Positions 1 to 6,405 of a stretch of DNA of 21,015 bases are shown in pieces. A model generated the notes under the pieces. It was given only the letters and a program-made list of their open reading frames with translations, searched no databases and was not told the DNA's origin. The stretch is from a virus: positions 1-21,015 of the IMG/VR virus record IMGVR_UViG_3300035523_000066, one strand, 5' to 3'. Position 1 is the first letter of the stretch. Each line of letters opens with the position of its first letter. A program made the translations under genes and the position numbers.

Positions 1-2
1 GG

Positions 3-296
3 CCGGAAAATCCAATTCCCGGCGCCGATTCCAAAACGGCTATATTATTGGCAATTAAAGCAGCGAAGCCAATTGTGGCCGCAATCAAAGATCCTGTACA
101 GCGCAAACAGGCCAGTGATATGATGGCAAAAACCTTCCGGGAACAGCTTCAAATTATACCCAGTGGAGTTAATCCCTATGCTGCCATGACAAAACCGGCT
201 AAACCATCTACCGCAACAGATAGTAAGCCGGATGAAGGCGAGCTGGGGGAATACCTCAAGAAAAAATTCAATCCTCATTACAAGGATAAAAAATAA
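3..296 (+). CDS. C-terminal part of probable prohead protease/scaffold protein (5' truncated)
   Basis: The reading frame is open from the first bases of the window and ends at 296, so the start lies upstream. The visible 97 residues are Ala/Lys/Pro-rich: a helical stretch (SKTAILLAIKAAKPIVAAIK), then a Pro/Thr-rich linker and a very basic tail ending KDKK. In phages with this head layout the gene before the cement and capsid genes is usually a DUF2213-type prohead protease with a scaffold-like C-terminus. The composition fits such a scaffold tail. No catalytic residues fall in the visible part, so this assignment rests mostly on position. A separate small head protein is the alternative. The next gene follows after 12 bases with its own AAGGAGG site. 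Confidence 0.55.
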   Translation, partial: PENPIPGADSKTAILLAIKAAKPIVAAIKDPVQRKQASDMMAKTFREQLQIIPSGVNPYAAMTKPAKPSTATDSKPDEGELGEYLKKKFNPHYKDKK

Positions 297-308
297 GGAG
301 GGCTACTG

Positions 309-821
309 ATGCCTATTCAAACAATTGGAAAGACTTTGCAAATTGGTTATCCTGGCAGCTTTTCGCGTAATGCTGACTGCATTATTGCCAGCAGGGCAAT
401 CAAGGCAACTGATTCGGTTGGTCCTGCTTTTGGCGATCCGGTTATTTTGAACACTGACAATACCTATAGTAAATTTGGCGCAGGAAATACCGCGGTGCAG
501 TTTGCCGGTGTGGCGGTTCGGGAAGTAAAGCAGTCTGTTGATTATTATAATCCTGCAGGAAGATATCTCCCGGGAGAACCGGCAGACACTATTCTTCGTG
601 GAGCTGTATGCATTAAGATTAACAACGGAACTCCGACGGCAGGTGGTACCGTATATATCCGGATTGCCGCCAATGGCGCGATTCCTGCCGGTGTAGTTGG
701 TGGTTTTGAAGCGGTGGCGGATGGAGCCAATACCATTACTTTGACGAATGCCGTGTTCTCCACTGGTAGTATCGACAGTAATAATGTTGCGGAAATCACG
801 ATCTTAACGAGAAAAGCATAA
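309..821 (+). CDS. Capsid cement/decoration protein (gp24-like structural cement)
   Basis: This 170-residue protein is rich in Gly, Ala, Thr and Asn with many short beta-strand-like segments and no membrane segment. That is the profile of the small structural cement proteins encoded just before the major capsid gene in DUF2184-capsid phages. Such proteins bind the outside of the shell and stabilise it after expansion. Phrases such as GDPVILNTDN, FAGVAVREVKQ and GGTVYIRI resemble the strand-turn-strand repeats of this family. ATG at 309 is preceded by TAAGGAGG at suitable spacing. It lies between the scaffold-like gene and the capsid gene with short gaps and is probably cotranslated at high level. 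The family assignment is from memory of the pattern; the structural role is well supported by context. Confidence 0.72.
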   Translation: MPIQTIGKTLQIGYPGSFSRNADCIIASRAIKATDSVGPAFGDPVILNTDNTYSKFGAGNTAVQFAGVAVREVKQSVDYYNPAGRYLPGEPADTILRGAVCIKINNGTPTAGGTVYIRIAANGAIPAGVVGGFEAVADGANTITLTNAVFSTGSIDSNNVAEITILTRKA

Positions 822-834
822 GGAGGGACTCGCA

Positions 835-1857
835 TTGTTTAATTTTAGTAATTTTATTGGTGGCGGCAGTGCACCAACCACTACACTGCAAATACCTGGT
901 TCACTTCGGGCGCAAGACGCAGCTACAGCTGGCGGTCTTGCGTTTTTAGTTGGGGAACTTGAAAAACGGGATCCGAAATTGCGGGAACCTATGTCGTCGG
1001 TAACCTATGCTCGGGATATTGTCATCAGAACCGGTGGAGGCTGGGTGGAAAACACATCGGCCTATAACGTCAGTTATGCATCGTCTGCTGGCGAGGATGG
1101 CGGCCTTATCGGAGGCCAGACAAACAATATTCCGATTATGCAGGCGGATATTGGAAAAGACATTTTCAAAACATTTTCCTGGGCGCACATTCTGAAAGTT
1201 CCTTTTGTGGATCAGTCTAAATTGCAGTCCATTGGCCGGTCGTTGGATGATATCTTAGATAAAGGCATTCGCCTTTATCATGATAAAACCTTGGATCGTA
1301 ATGTTTATGTGGGTTTTCCGAAATACGGTACCTACGGTATTGTTAACCATCCGGGCGTGACGGCCGGATCCGCTCCTGTTGGCGCCGCCACGACAACAAC
1401 CTGGAAAACCAAGACGCCTGATGAAGTACTCAATGATGTGAATTTGATTATGACTGATACATGGGCAGATTCCGAATATGACTTAACCGGTATGTCAAAT
1501 CACATTTTGATTCCTCCCGAGCAGTATGCCTGGTTGGTGAAAACTCTAATCAGTAGCGCTGGCAATCAATCCATTCTTCAGTTTTTGCTGGAAAATAACA
1601 TCGGCAAAAATCAGGGAGTGGATTTATTTATTGCTCCTTCGCGCTGGTGCATTGGCGCTGGTACTGGTGGCACTGATCGTATGGTGGCCTATGCAAACAA
1701 CGAAGACCGCCTGCGTGTGCAGCAGACTGTTCCCCTGTCTCGCGTAATGACGGCGCCGAGTATAGAGCAGTTGGGATACTTGTCGGCATATGCCGGGCAG
1801 TTTGGACAGATTGAAGTATTAGCCTACACCTGCATCCAGTATATGGATGGAATTTAA
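835..1857 (+). CDS. Major capsid protein (DUF2184 type, HK97 fold)
   Basis: This 340-residue protein matches the DUF2184 major capsid family in length and sequence style. It has an N-terminal arm with the segment GGLAFLVGELEKRDPKLREP, a central region (GWVENTSAYNVSYASSAGEDGG) and a C-terminal segment with PLSRVMTAPSIEQLGYLSAY followed by EVLAYTC. It should form the icosahedral shell. Translation starts at TTG 835, set 7 bases after a perfect AGGAGGG at 821-827; no ATG in frame is as well placed. The upstream cement gene ends at 821, and a well-spaced AAGGAGG overlaps this gene's 3' end for the next gene. No delta domain or protease site is obvious; cleavage, if any, cannot be read from the sequence. 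Confidence 0.9.
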   Translation: MFNFSNFIGGGSAPTTTLQIPGSLRAQDAATAGGLAFLVGELEKRDPKLREPMSSVTYARDIVIRTGGGWVENTSAYNVSYASSAGEDGGLIGGQTNNIPIMQADIGKDIFKTFSWAHILKVPFVDQSKLQSIGRSLDDILDKGIRLYHDKTLDRNVYVGFPKYGTYGIVNHPGVTAGSAPVGAATTTTWKTKTPDEVLNDVNLIMTDTWADSEYDLTGMSNHILIPPEQYAWLVKTLISSAGNQSILQFLLENNIGKNQGVDLFIAPSRWCIGAGTGGTDRMVAYANNEDRLRVQQTVPLSRVMTAPSIEQLGYLSAYAGQFGQIEVLAYTCIQYMDGI

Positions 1858-1870
1858 GGAGGACTTGTTA

Positions 1871-2146
1871 ATGCGCATTTTTACCAAAAAAGCATTTAAA
1901 TTTAGAGGGGAAGACAAGGCTGTGACAACTGCAGCCTTGTCTTTTGCGGATGTGCCGGATTGGGTAAAGAAGGACCCGATTTTTCCATTGGCCGTTACTG
2001 AAGGTTCTATTGAACTAATCGAAAGCAAGGCCGATGAAAGACAGATTGAAGTAAATGGTACTACTAAGCAAGAATCGGAAACATCTGTTGAATCTGAAAA
2101 ATCGACTGATCCCAAGGGAAGCGACGATAACAAAAAGACAAAGTAG
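1871..2146 (+). CDS. Small acidic head-region protein, unknown function
   Basis: This 91-residue protein has an N-terminal beta-like part (MRIFTKKAFKFRGEDKAV) and the segment VPDWVKKDPIFPLAVTEGSIELIE. It ends in a low-complexity tail rich in Glu, Ser, Thr, Asp and Lys. I do not recognise a named family. Small proteins with this 'DWVKKDP.F.LAV..G.IE' segment are common between capsid and head-completion genes in Firmicutes phages, where some decorate the head; that comparison is from memory. ATG 1871 is preferred over the in-frame ATG 1847, because TAAGGAGG at 1855-1862 is correctly spaced for 1871 and 1847 lies within the end of the capsid gene. It ends directly before the next gene. Confidence 0.75.
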   Translation: MRIFTKKAFKFRGEDKAVTTAALSFADVPDWVKKDPIFPLAVTEGSIELIESKADERQIEVNGTTKQESETSVESEKSTDPKGSDDNKKTK

Positions 2147-2155
2147 GTGTTGCCT

Positions 2156-2656
2156 GTGCAAAATCTAATCAGTACGGCATCAAACTTGCGAGGGGGAACC
2201 AATCCCCCTTATACGCTTGATGATTTTTATGCGAATTATCCGGCGTATGGCCCACGGGAGATAGTGCCTGTAGATCCGGAGGCAGAACCAACGATTCAGT
2301 ACCTTGTTGATCCGCTGATTATGCAAATGTATCTGGATCTAGCCAACGTTTGTCTGCAGGAGTCGCGTTGGCGCTCCTATTGGAAGATTGCCATGGGCTG
2401 GTTTATTGCTCACTTTTTAACGCTGTATTTGCAAAGTGCGACAAATGCTGATAGTCCGGCGGCGCAAGTGATAAGTGCCGGTCAAGCAAGGGGACTGCAG
2501 TCGTCTAAATCTGTTGGAGATGTATCTGTGTCCTATGATTTTAGCACCGCAATGAATGACCTTGATGGTTGGGCAGCATGGAAGTTGACTGTATTTGGTC
2601 AGCAGCTTGCAACTGCAGCGAAACTGACCGGTAAAGGTGGCATGTACGTATGGTAA
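2156..2656 (+). CDS. DUF4054-type head completion (head-tail connector) protein
   Basis: About 166 residues with the hallmarks of DUF4054 proteins: an N-terminal segment YTLDDFYANYPAY, a helical core (YLDLANVCLQESRW, then MGWFIAHFLTLYLQS), and a C-terminal GKVSVSYDFSTA/W-like region (here GDVSVSYDFS, WAAWKLTVFGQQL, ending GGMYVW). The family forms the ring that closes the head below the portal. The start is uncertain: GTG 2147, TTG 2150 and GTG 2156 are in frame. GTG 2156 is favoured because TAGGTG at 2144-2149 sits 6 bases upstream. The stop overlaps the start of the next gene by 7 bases, so the two are probably translationally coupled. Confidence 0.8.
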   Translation: MQNLISTASNLRGGTNPPYTLDDFYANYPAYGPREIVPVDPEAEPTIQYLVDPLIMQMYLDLANVCLQESRWRSYWKIAMGWFIAHFLTLYLQSATNADSPAAQVISAGQARGLQSSKSVGDVSVSYDFSTAMNDLDGWAAWKLTVFGQQLATAAKLTGKGGMYVW

Positions 2657-3225
2657 GAGGCACGGCAAAGGTTACAAGCAGAGGCGATCCTAATATACTG
2701 AAAAAGATCATGGCCGATATTGGTAACCTTGAAGTCTATGTCGGGATTCCTGAAGAGGAAGCCAGTCGCGAAGGCGAAATTAATAACGCCGAACTGGCTT
2801 ACATCCATACACACGGCATACGGGCTGGATCTATGCGTGCAGAAATGCAGCCAAATTTAGATAATGGTATGGCCTACTCCAAAGCATATGAAATGTATAT
2901 TCAGTCTAACGGCTCTCCACTCTGGCATTCGCCACCGCGCCCGATCATCGAGCCTGCCATCGAAAAAAATAAGGATTCCATTGCCGATAAATTAAAACCA
3001 GCTCTTAAAGCAGGATTAGACGGTGACGAACAAGGAGCGCGGGATGGTTTAGAAAAAGCCGGTATGTTTGCCTCTGGAAAAGTTAAGGATTATTTCACTG
3101 ATCCGGATAACGGCTGGGCAGAAAACAGCCCGGCTACTGTCAAGACTAAAGGCAGCGACCGGCCACTTGTTGATACTGGTGCATTGCGGCAGGCTATTAC
3201 CTATGTGGTAAAGGAGCGTGATTAG
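2650..3225 (+). CDS. HK97 gp10-like / tail completion (neck) protein
   Basis: This 191-residue soluble protein ends with DRPLVDTGALRQAITYVV. That is the typical C-terminal signature of HK97 gp10-like and Mu gpG-like neck or tail-completion proteins (PLxDTGxLRxSIxxxV). The middle carries SPPRPIIEPAIEKNKDSI, another common feature of this group (PPRPFL..A). These proteins join the finished tail to the connector. The gene overlaps the DUF4054 gene by 7 bases (ATG 2650) and is followed without a gap by the next neck gene. The order connector, gp10-like, small neck protein, LIC_12616-like matches other contractile phages with DUF3383 sheaths. Confidence 0.78.
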   Translation: MVRGTAKVTSRGDPNILKKIMADIGNLEVYVGIPEEEASREGEINNAELAYIHTHGIRAGSMRAEMQPNLDNGMAYSKAYEMYIQSNGSPLWHSPPRPIIEPAIEKNKDSIADKLKPALKAGLDGDEQGARDGLEKAGMFASGKVKDYFTDPDNGWAENSPATVKTKGSDRPLVDTGALRQAITYVVKERD

Positions 3226-3576
3226 ATGATTAACGTTGCTGAGATTATCCACGATCCGGATTTTTGTCAGCCGTACACGCTGTACAGGAAAACGACTGTC
3301 CTGGTAGGCGGCAGGCCGCGACATACCGAAAAGATTATCCAGCGAAACGGCGTAATCACTGCGGCTACAACGAAAGACCTGCTGCAAGTTCCCGAAGGTG
3401 ACCGTGTGAAGGGAATCATCGCTGTGTATGACACAGAGCCTTTACAGGTAACAAATGAAACCGGGACGTCAGATGAAATTCTTTGGCATGATGAACGGTA
3501 CCGGCTATTTCAACTGTGGCCGTATAAAGATTATGGTTACTACAAGGCATTGGCAGAGCGAATTGCAGGTGATTAA
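3226..3576 (+). CDS. Small neck/head-closure protein, family not named
   Basis: This 116-residue protein has no recognised motif. Its composition suggests a small beta-barrel: strands around YTLYRKTTVLVGG, RVKGIIAVYDTEPL, and EILWHDERYRLFQLWPYKDYGYY. The segment describing a 'required/reported value then Tyr-rich C-terminus' is common in head-closure (stopper) proteins encoded between the gp10-like and tail-terminator genes. That role is inferred from position. ATG 3226 directly follows the previous stop, with AAGGAG at 3211-3216 nine bases upstream. The following gene starts one base after this stop and uses the end of this gene as its ribosome binding site. Confidence 0.7.
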   Translation: MINVAEIIHDPDFCQPYTLYRKTTVLVGGRPRHTEKIIQRNGVITAATTKDLLQVPEGDRVKGIIAVYDTEPLQVTNETGTSDEILWHDERYRLFQLWPYKDYGYYKALAERIAGD

Positions 3577-3577
3577 C

Positions 3578-4135
3578 TTGTTTTCAACAACGGAACAAAT
3601 AGAAGATTTTTTCTGGCAAGTAACCATGCAATTGCTAGGTTACAATCCTGATGATTTCAATAACCCGGACAACCCGCCAACATTTATGCCGGTTCGTATC
3701 GCTTGGCCAACGGGCGGCGCGCCAGCCTGGAAAATATCTGAAGATGTTGTTTTTATCCGGCTTTTTACTAAAGAGGAAGACGATTATGCTAAACAAATTG
3801 ATAGTATTTACGATGCGGAGCACGGCACGGTTATTAAAAAGTCAGCCCGCACACGTATATGGGAAGTGCAATTCGTTGCCTATGGACCAGAGGCTCAAAC
3901 AGCTGTTAATCAAATTAAAGACGGTGTTTTCCGGCAGGATATCAAACGTCTACTGTCGGCAAACAACGTCTTTTTAATCCCTGATCTACCCCCTTGCCGA
4001 CGTATGCCTGAGTTATTTGCGGGGCGGTGGTGGAATCGTTGGGATGTTACCTTAATGTTTAATGAACTGTATCACTTGCCGGATGAGGATGTGGGGCGCA
4101 TCGAGTCCGTATCAGTTACAACATATAATCGATAG
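3578..4135 (+). CDS. Phage neck terminator protein, gp12-like (LIC_12616 family)
   Basis: This 185-residue protein has features of the LIC_12616/gp12-like neck terminator family. The N-terminus FSTTEQIEDFFWQVTMQLLGY is followed by VRIAWPTGGAPAWKISEDVVFIRLF. A YDAEHGTVIKKSARTRIWEVQFVAYGP region comes next, then a C-terminal AGRWWNRWDVTLMFNELY. Proteins of this family cap the tail tube and dock it to the neck. The reading frame extends upstream to 3455, but that would overlap 122 bases of the previous gene. TTG 3578, preceded by AGGTG about 6 bases upstream and one base after the previous stop, is the better start. Confidence 0.78.
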   Translation: MFSTTEQIEDFFWQVTMQLLGYNPDDFNNPDNPPTFMPVRIAWPTGGAPAWKISEDVVFIRLFTKEEDDYAKQIDSIYDAEHGTVIKKSARTRIWEVQFVAYGPEAQTAVNQIKDGVFRQDIKRLLSANNVFLIPDLPPCRRMPELFAGRWWNRWDVTLMFNELYHLPDEDVGRIESVSVTTYNR

Positions 4136-4147
4136 GAGTGTGAAACC

Positions 4148-5317
4148 ATGGCAGTAAAAACTTTACCGCTTGAAACAGTCATTAATATTATTGTCAACCT
4201 GGCAGCCCGGTCTGCGGTACGAAAAGCGTTTGACTTGGCTTTGCTCATTGGCGATACAAATGTTATTACCCAAGCTGACCGCATAAAAATTTATTCCGGT
4301 ATCAATGAAATGCTGGAAGATGGATTTATCACCACTGACCGCCTGTATAAAGCAGCAGCCCTGCTCTTTGGGCAAGCCAAGAAGCCGCAGCGTGTGGCTA
4401 TCGGCTGCATTAGTATTGTCACCGAAATACCGGAGGGCGGCGGAGAACCAGTCACGCGGCCGGAAACGCCGGTGGAAACCATAGCAGCCTGCCGGGAAGC
4501 AAATGGTGAATGGTATATTGGTATCTACTGCGCAGATGCTACAAAAATTGAGCATCTTGCCGTGGCAGAATATATGGAGGCAATTAAGCCGAACAGCCTA
4601 TATGCTTACACCACTAGTGACGTGGATGTGCTGACCGATGCAGACGAGAATATCTTTGCGGCCATGAAGGCGAAAAATTACCGCCGGTCTATCGGTCAGT
4701 ATTCCAGTAAACACCCGGACGCTATTTGCTCTATTGTCGGCTGGGCCATGGGCGCTATGACCGGTATGGCCGGCAGTGCCTATACACTGGCCTACAGAAC
4801 AGAAGTCGGCGTAGAAACCGAGAACTCATCTGGATTGTTTGCCTCCAGTGCAGTGGAAAAGATTAAGAGCAATAACGGTAATGTCTATATTAACCGCGGC
4901 AGCTATTTTGATATCTTCGAAGAAGGCACGATGGCCGATGGTACCTGGTTTGATGAAATGATTTTCCTGGATAAATACCAAAATGATATGCAGTTATCTC
5001 TGATGGACCTGTTGGTTCAAAACAATAAAATAGCCCAAACCGAAGCCGGTATGACGCAACTCATTGATGCCATAAAAGAAGTCTGCGAAACCATGCAACG
5101 GGTAGGATTTATTGAATCCGGCGTATGGAAAGCGGCGGATCTTTTGGCGCTTAAAAAAGGCGATACACTGCCGAGCGGCTATTTCATACAGTCCGATCCG
5201 ATCGACGAACAGTCCCAGGCGGACCGGGACGCCCGTAAAGCGCCGCCAATATACACATCATTAAAACTTGCCGGCGCAATTCACCATGTTACCGTGCAGG
5301 TAGATGTAAACCGCTAA
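4148..5317 (+). CDS. Contractile tail sheath protein (DUF3383)
   Basis: This 389-residue protein matches the DUF3383 sheath family. The N-terminus LPLETVINIIVNLAARSAVRK is followed by FDLALLIGDTNVI, an ARSLAD-like helical section (EMLEDGFITTDRLYKAAALLF) and QRVAIGCIS. Late in the protein comes YTLAYRTEVGVETENSSGL, and the C-terminus is PIYTSLKLAGAIHHVTVQVDVNR, which in sheaths donates strands to neighbouring subunits. It polymerises around the tube and contracts on infection. ATG 4148 has AGGAG at 4135-4139. The neighbouring tube gene supports the call. A contractile tail sheath also explains the separate hub, spike and wedge genes downstream. Confidence 0.9.
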   Translation: MAVKTLPLETVINIIVNLAARSAVRKAFDLALLIGDTNVITQADRIKIYSGINEMLEDGFITTDRLYKAAALLFGQAKKPQRVAIGCISIVTEIPEGGGEPVTRPETPVETIAACREANGEWYIGIYCADATKIEHLAVAEYMEAIKPNSLYAYTTSDVDVLTDADENIFAAMKAKNYRRSIGQYSSKHPDAICSIVGWAMGAMTGMAGSAYTLAYRTEVGVETENSSGLFASSAVEKIKSNNGNVYINRGSYFDIFEEGTMADGTWFDEMIFLDKYQNDMQLSLMDLLVQNNKIAQTEAGMTQLIDAIKEVCETMQRVGFIESGVWKAADLLALKKGDTLPSGYFIQSDPIDEQSQADRDARKAPPIYTSLKLAGAIHHVTVQVDVNR

Positions 5318-5335
5318 AGAAAGGAGGAGTTTAAT

Positions 5336-5782
5336 ATGCCAGCCTTAAAACATAGCACGTTCAGTTTCACCGACATTGACGCCACGATTTCCCACCCATC
5401 TTATGGTTCCTATACTATCCAAGGCGAGGGTATAGGCGATATGACCATTTCCAAACTAACGGACCGATCTGTCCAGGATGTGGCGGCTGACGGCAACATC
5501 ATGACTTCTAAAATTGCCGGTAACAATGGTAATGTTACCATTAACGCTCAACAGACTTCTACCTTGCATAACTTTTTACAGGGTATGTTCAATTACCTAT
5601 GGGTTGCATCTACCGACGAATGGGCACAAATTAGCCTTACTGTTCGGGCGCCGAAAATGCAAAAGACCTATTACTGTACCGGCGGTTGTTTTGTAAAAGA
5701 GCCGGATGAAGCTTTTCAGTCTCAGGGCCAGCGCGTAGCATGGGGAATCCTGTTCGCGGATATTCAGCGATTGCCGATTTAA
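5336..5782 (+). CDS. Tail tube protein (DUF3277)
   Basis: This 148-residue protein follows the sheath gene, as the inner tube gene does in contractile phages, and fits the DUF3277 family. Recognisable segments are FSFTDIDATISHPSYGSYTIQGEGIGDMTI, the 'TDRSVQDVAADGNIMTSKIAGNNG' region, a Gln-rich turn (INAQQTSTLHNFL) and a C-terminal EAFQSQGQRVAWGILFADIQRLP. The fold is expected to be the beta-barrel of tube proteins that stack into hexameric rings. ATG 5336 is preceded by AAAGGAGG at ideal spacing, in keeping with high expression. Confidence in tube function is high from context, and slightly lower for the exact family. Confidence 0.88.
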   Translation: MPALKHSTFSFTDIDATISHPSYGSYTIQGEGIGDMTISKLTDRSVQDVAADGNIMTSKIAGNNGNVTINAQQTSTLHNFLQGMFNYLWVASTDEWAQISLTVRAPKMQKTYYCTGGCFVKEPDEAFQSQGQRVAWGILFADIQRLPI

Positions 5783-5797
5783 GGAGGAATACAAACA

Positions 5798-6253
5798 ATG
5801 TCAAAACGGGAAACGGAAAAAATCGTTACAATTTCCAATCGTAAATTTAAAGTTGAGAAATTTGATGCCCTAACCGGCAGTTATATTGCATTCATTCTGG
5901 CAGAAAAGTTCCTGCCTATGGGACTGGAAGCAAAGGCAGGGCTTACAAATATGCCTAAAGGAAGGGAATTGTTATCACGGCAAGAATTTGCACAGTTACA
6001 AAAAGACTGCCTTAGTGTTGTTAGTGAAAGCCTGCCCGCTGGTTCTCGACCAGTCATTGCCGAAAACGGTTTATGGGGTGTAAGCGATATTGCAAAAGAT
6101 ACACGCCTGGTATTACTGTTGACTGTTCATGCCCTGGCATTTAATGTCGCTGGTTTTTTCGACGGCGAAGGCTTGCAGGAATTGAAAGCAGGCCTTGCGG
6201 ATATTTTCCCTGCGAATATGCTAACGTCAATGGATACGCCTACGCACCCGTAA
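5798..6253 (+). CDS. Tail assembly chaperone, zero-frame product (gpG-like)
   Basis: This 151-residue protein begins with an acidic/basic strand (KIVTISNRKFKVEKFDALTGSYIAFILAEKFLPM), the typical opening of tail assembly chaperones in this phage group. An Ala/Leu-rich helical region with RLVLLLTVHALAFNVAGFF follows. It should bind the tape measure protein before tube polymerisation. ATG 5798 has AAGGAGG at 5781-5787. Near its 3' end the -1 frame opens into a further coding stretch (to 6405), and two X XXY YYZ heptamers sit in the overlap, at 6154-6160 and 6205-6211. A longer gpGT-like fusion of about 202 residues is therefore likely to be made as well. Position directly before the tape measure gene supports this. 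Confidence 0.85.
   Translation: MSKRETEKIVTISNRKFKVEKFDALTGSYIAFILAEKFLPMGLEAKAGLTNMPKGRELLSRQEFAQLQKDCLSVVSESLPAGSRPVIAENGLWGVSDIAKDTRLVLLLTVHALAFNVAGFFDGEGLQELKAGLADIFPANMLTSMDTPTHP
6205..6211 (+). promoter_or_regulatory. Candidate -1 ribosomal frameshift site in the tail chaperone gene
   Basis: In the zero frame the codons TTC CCT are preceded by T, giving the heptamer T TTC CCT, which fits the X XXY YYZ rule for -1 slippage. After slippage translation continues through [19 protein letters not shown] into the extension ending at 6405. A second heptamer, T TTT TTC at 6154-6160, also fits the rule and has no -1-frame stop before 6405. I cannot say which is used; 6205 is favoured because the extension's conserved-looking part begins soon after it. 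Confidence 0.5.
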
Positions 6254-6261
6254 CGGCTGGC

Positions 6262-6405
6262 ATGTGGAAGCAGCATGAAGTTTGGGACGGAACTTATACT
6301 CTGGATGATTTGATGGACGCGCATGAAATACTGGCCGTCAAGCAAGAAAATCAGCGGCGCGCGGAAGAATATGCAGAGCAACAAAGGGAGTTGAAGCATT
6401 CGTGA
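6262..6405 (+). CDS. Tail chaperone extension (DUF6889-like), probably made by -1 frameshift
   Basis: In the -1 frame relative to the chaperone, a clear coding stretch runs to the stop at 6403-6405. From ATG 6262 it gives 47 residues starting [20 protein letters not shown] and ending in a charged helix with repeated Glu, Gln and Arg. The pattern GMW-K-HE-DGT-DDL-DA-E resembles the small DUF6889 proteins found after tail chaperones. Coding similarity seems to begin before the ATG (YAPVTAG), and no ribosome binding site precedes 6262. Both suggest it is the T part of a gpG-gpGT frameshift pair rather than a separately initiated gene. Its stop overlaps the tape measure start by 3 bases (GTGA), suggesting coupling. 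Confidence 0.68.
   Translation: MWKQHEVWDGTYTLDDLMDAHEILAVKQENQRRAEEYAEQQRELKHS

Noticed and set aside
1819-2202. 127-codon minus-strand frame over the small acidic protein gene
   Set aside because: Serine/leucine-rich complement of an acidic tail. No start signal.
3455-3577. Longer N-terminus for the LIC_12616-like neck protein
   Set aside because: It would overlap the previous gene by 122 bases. TTG 3578 has a proper site and matches the family start.
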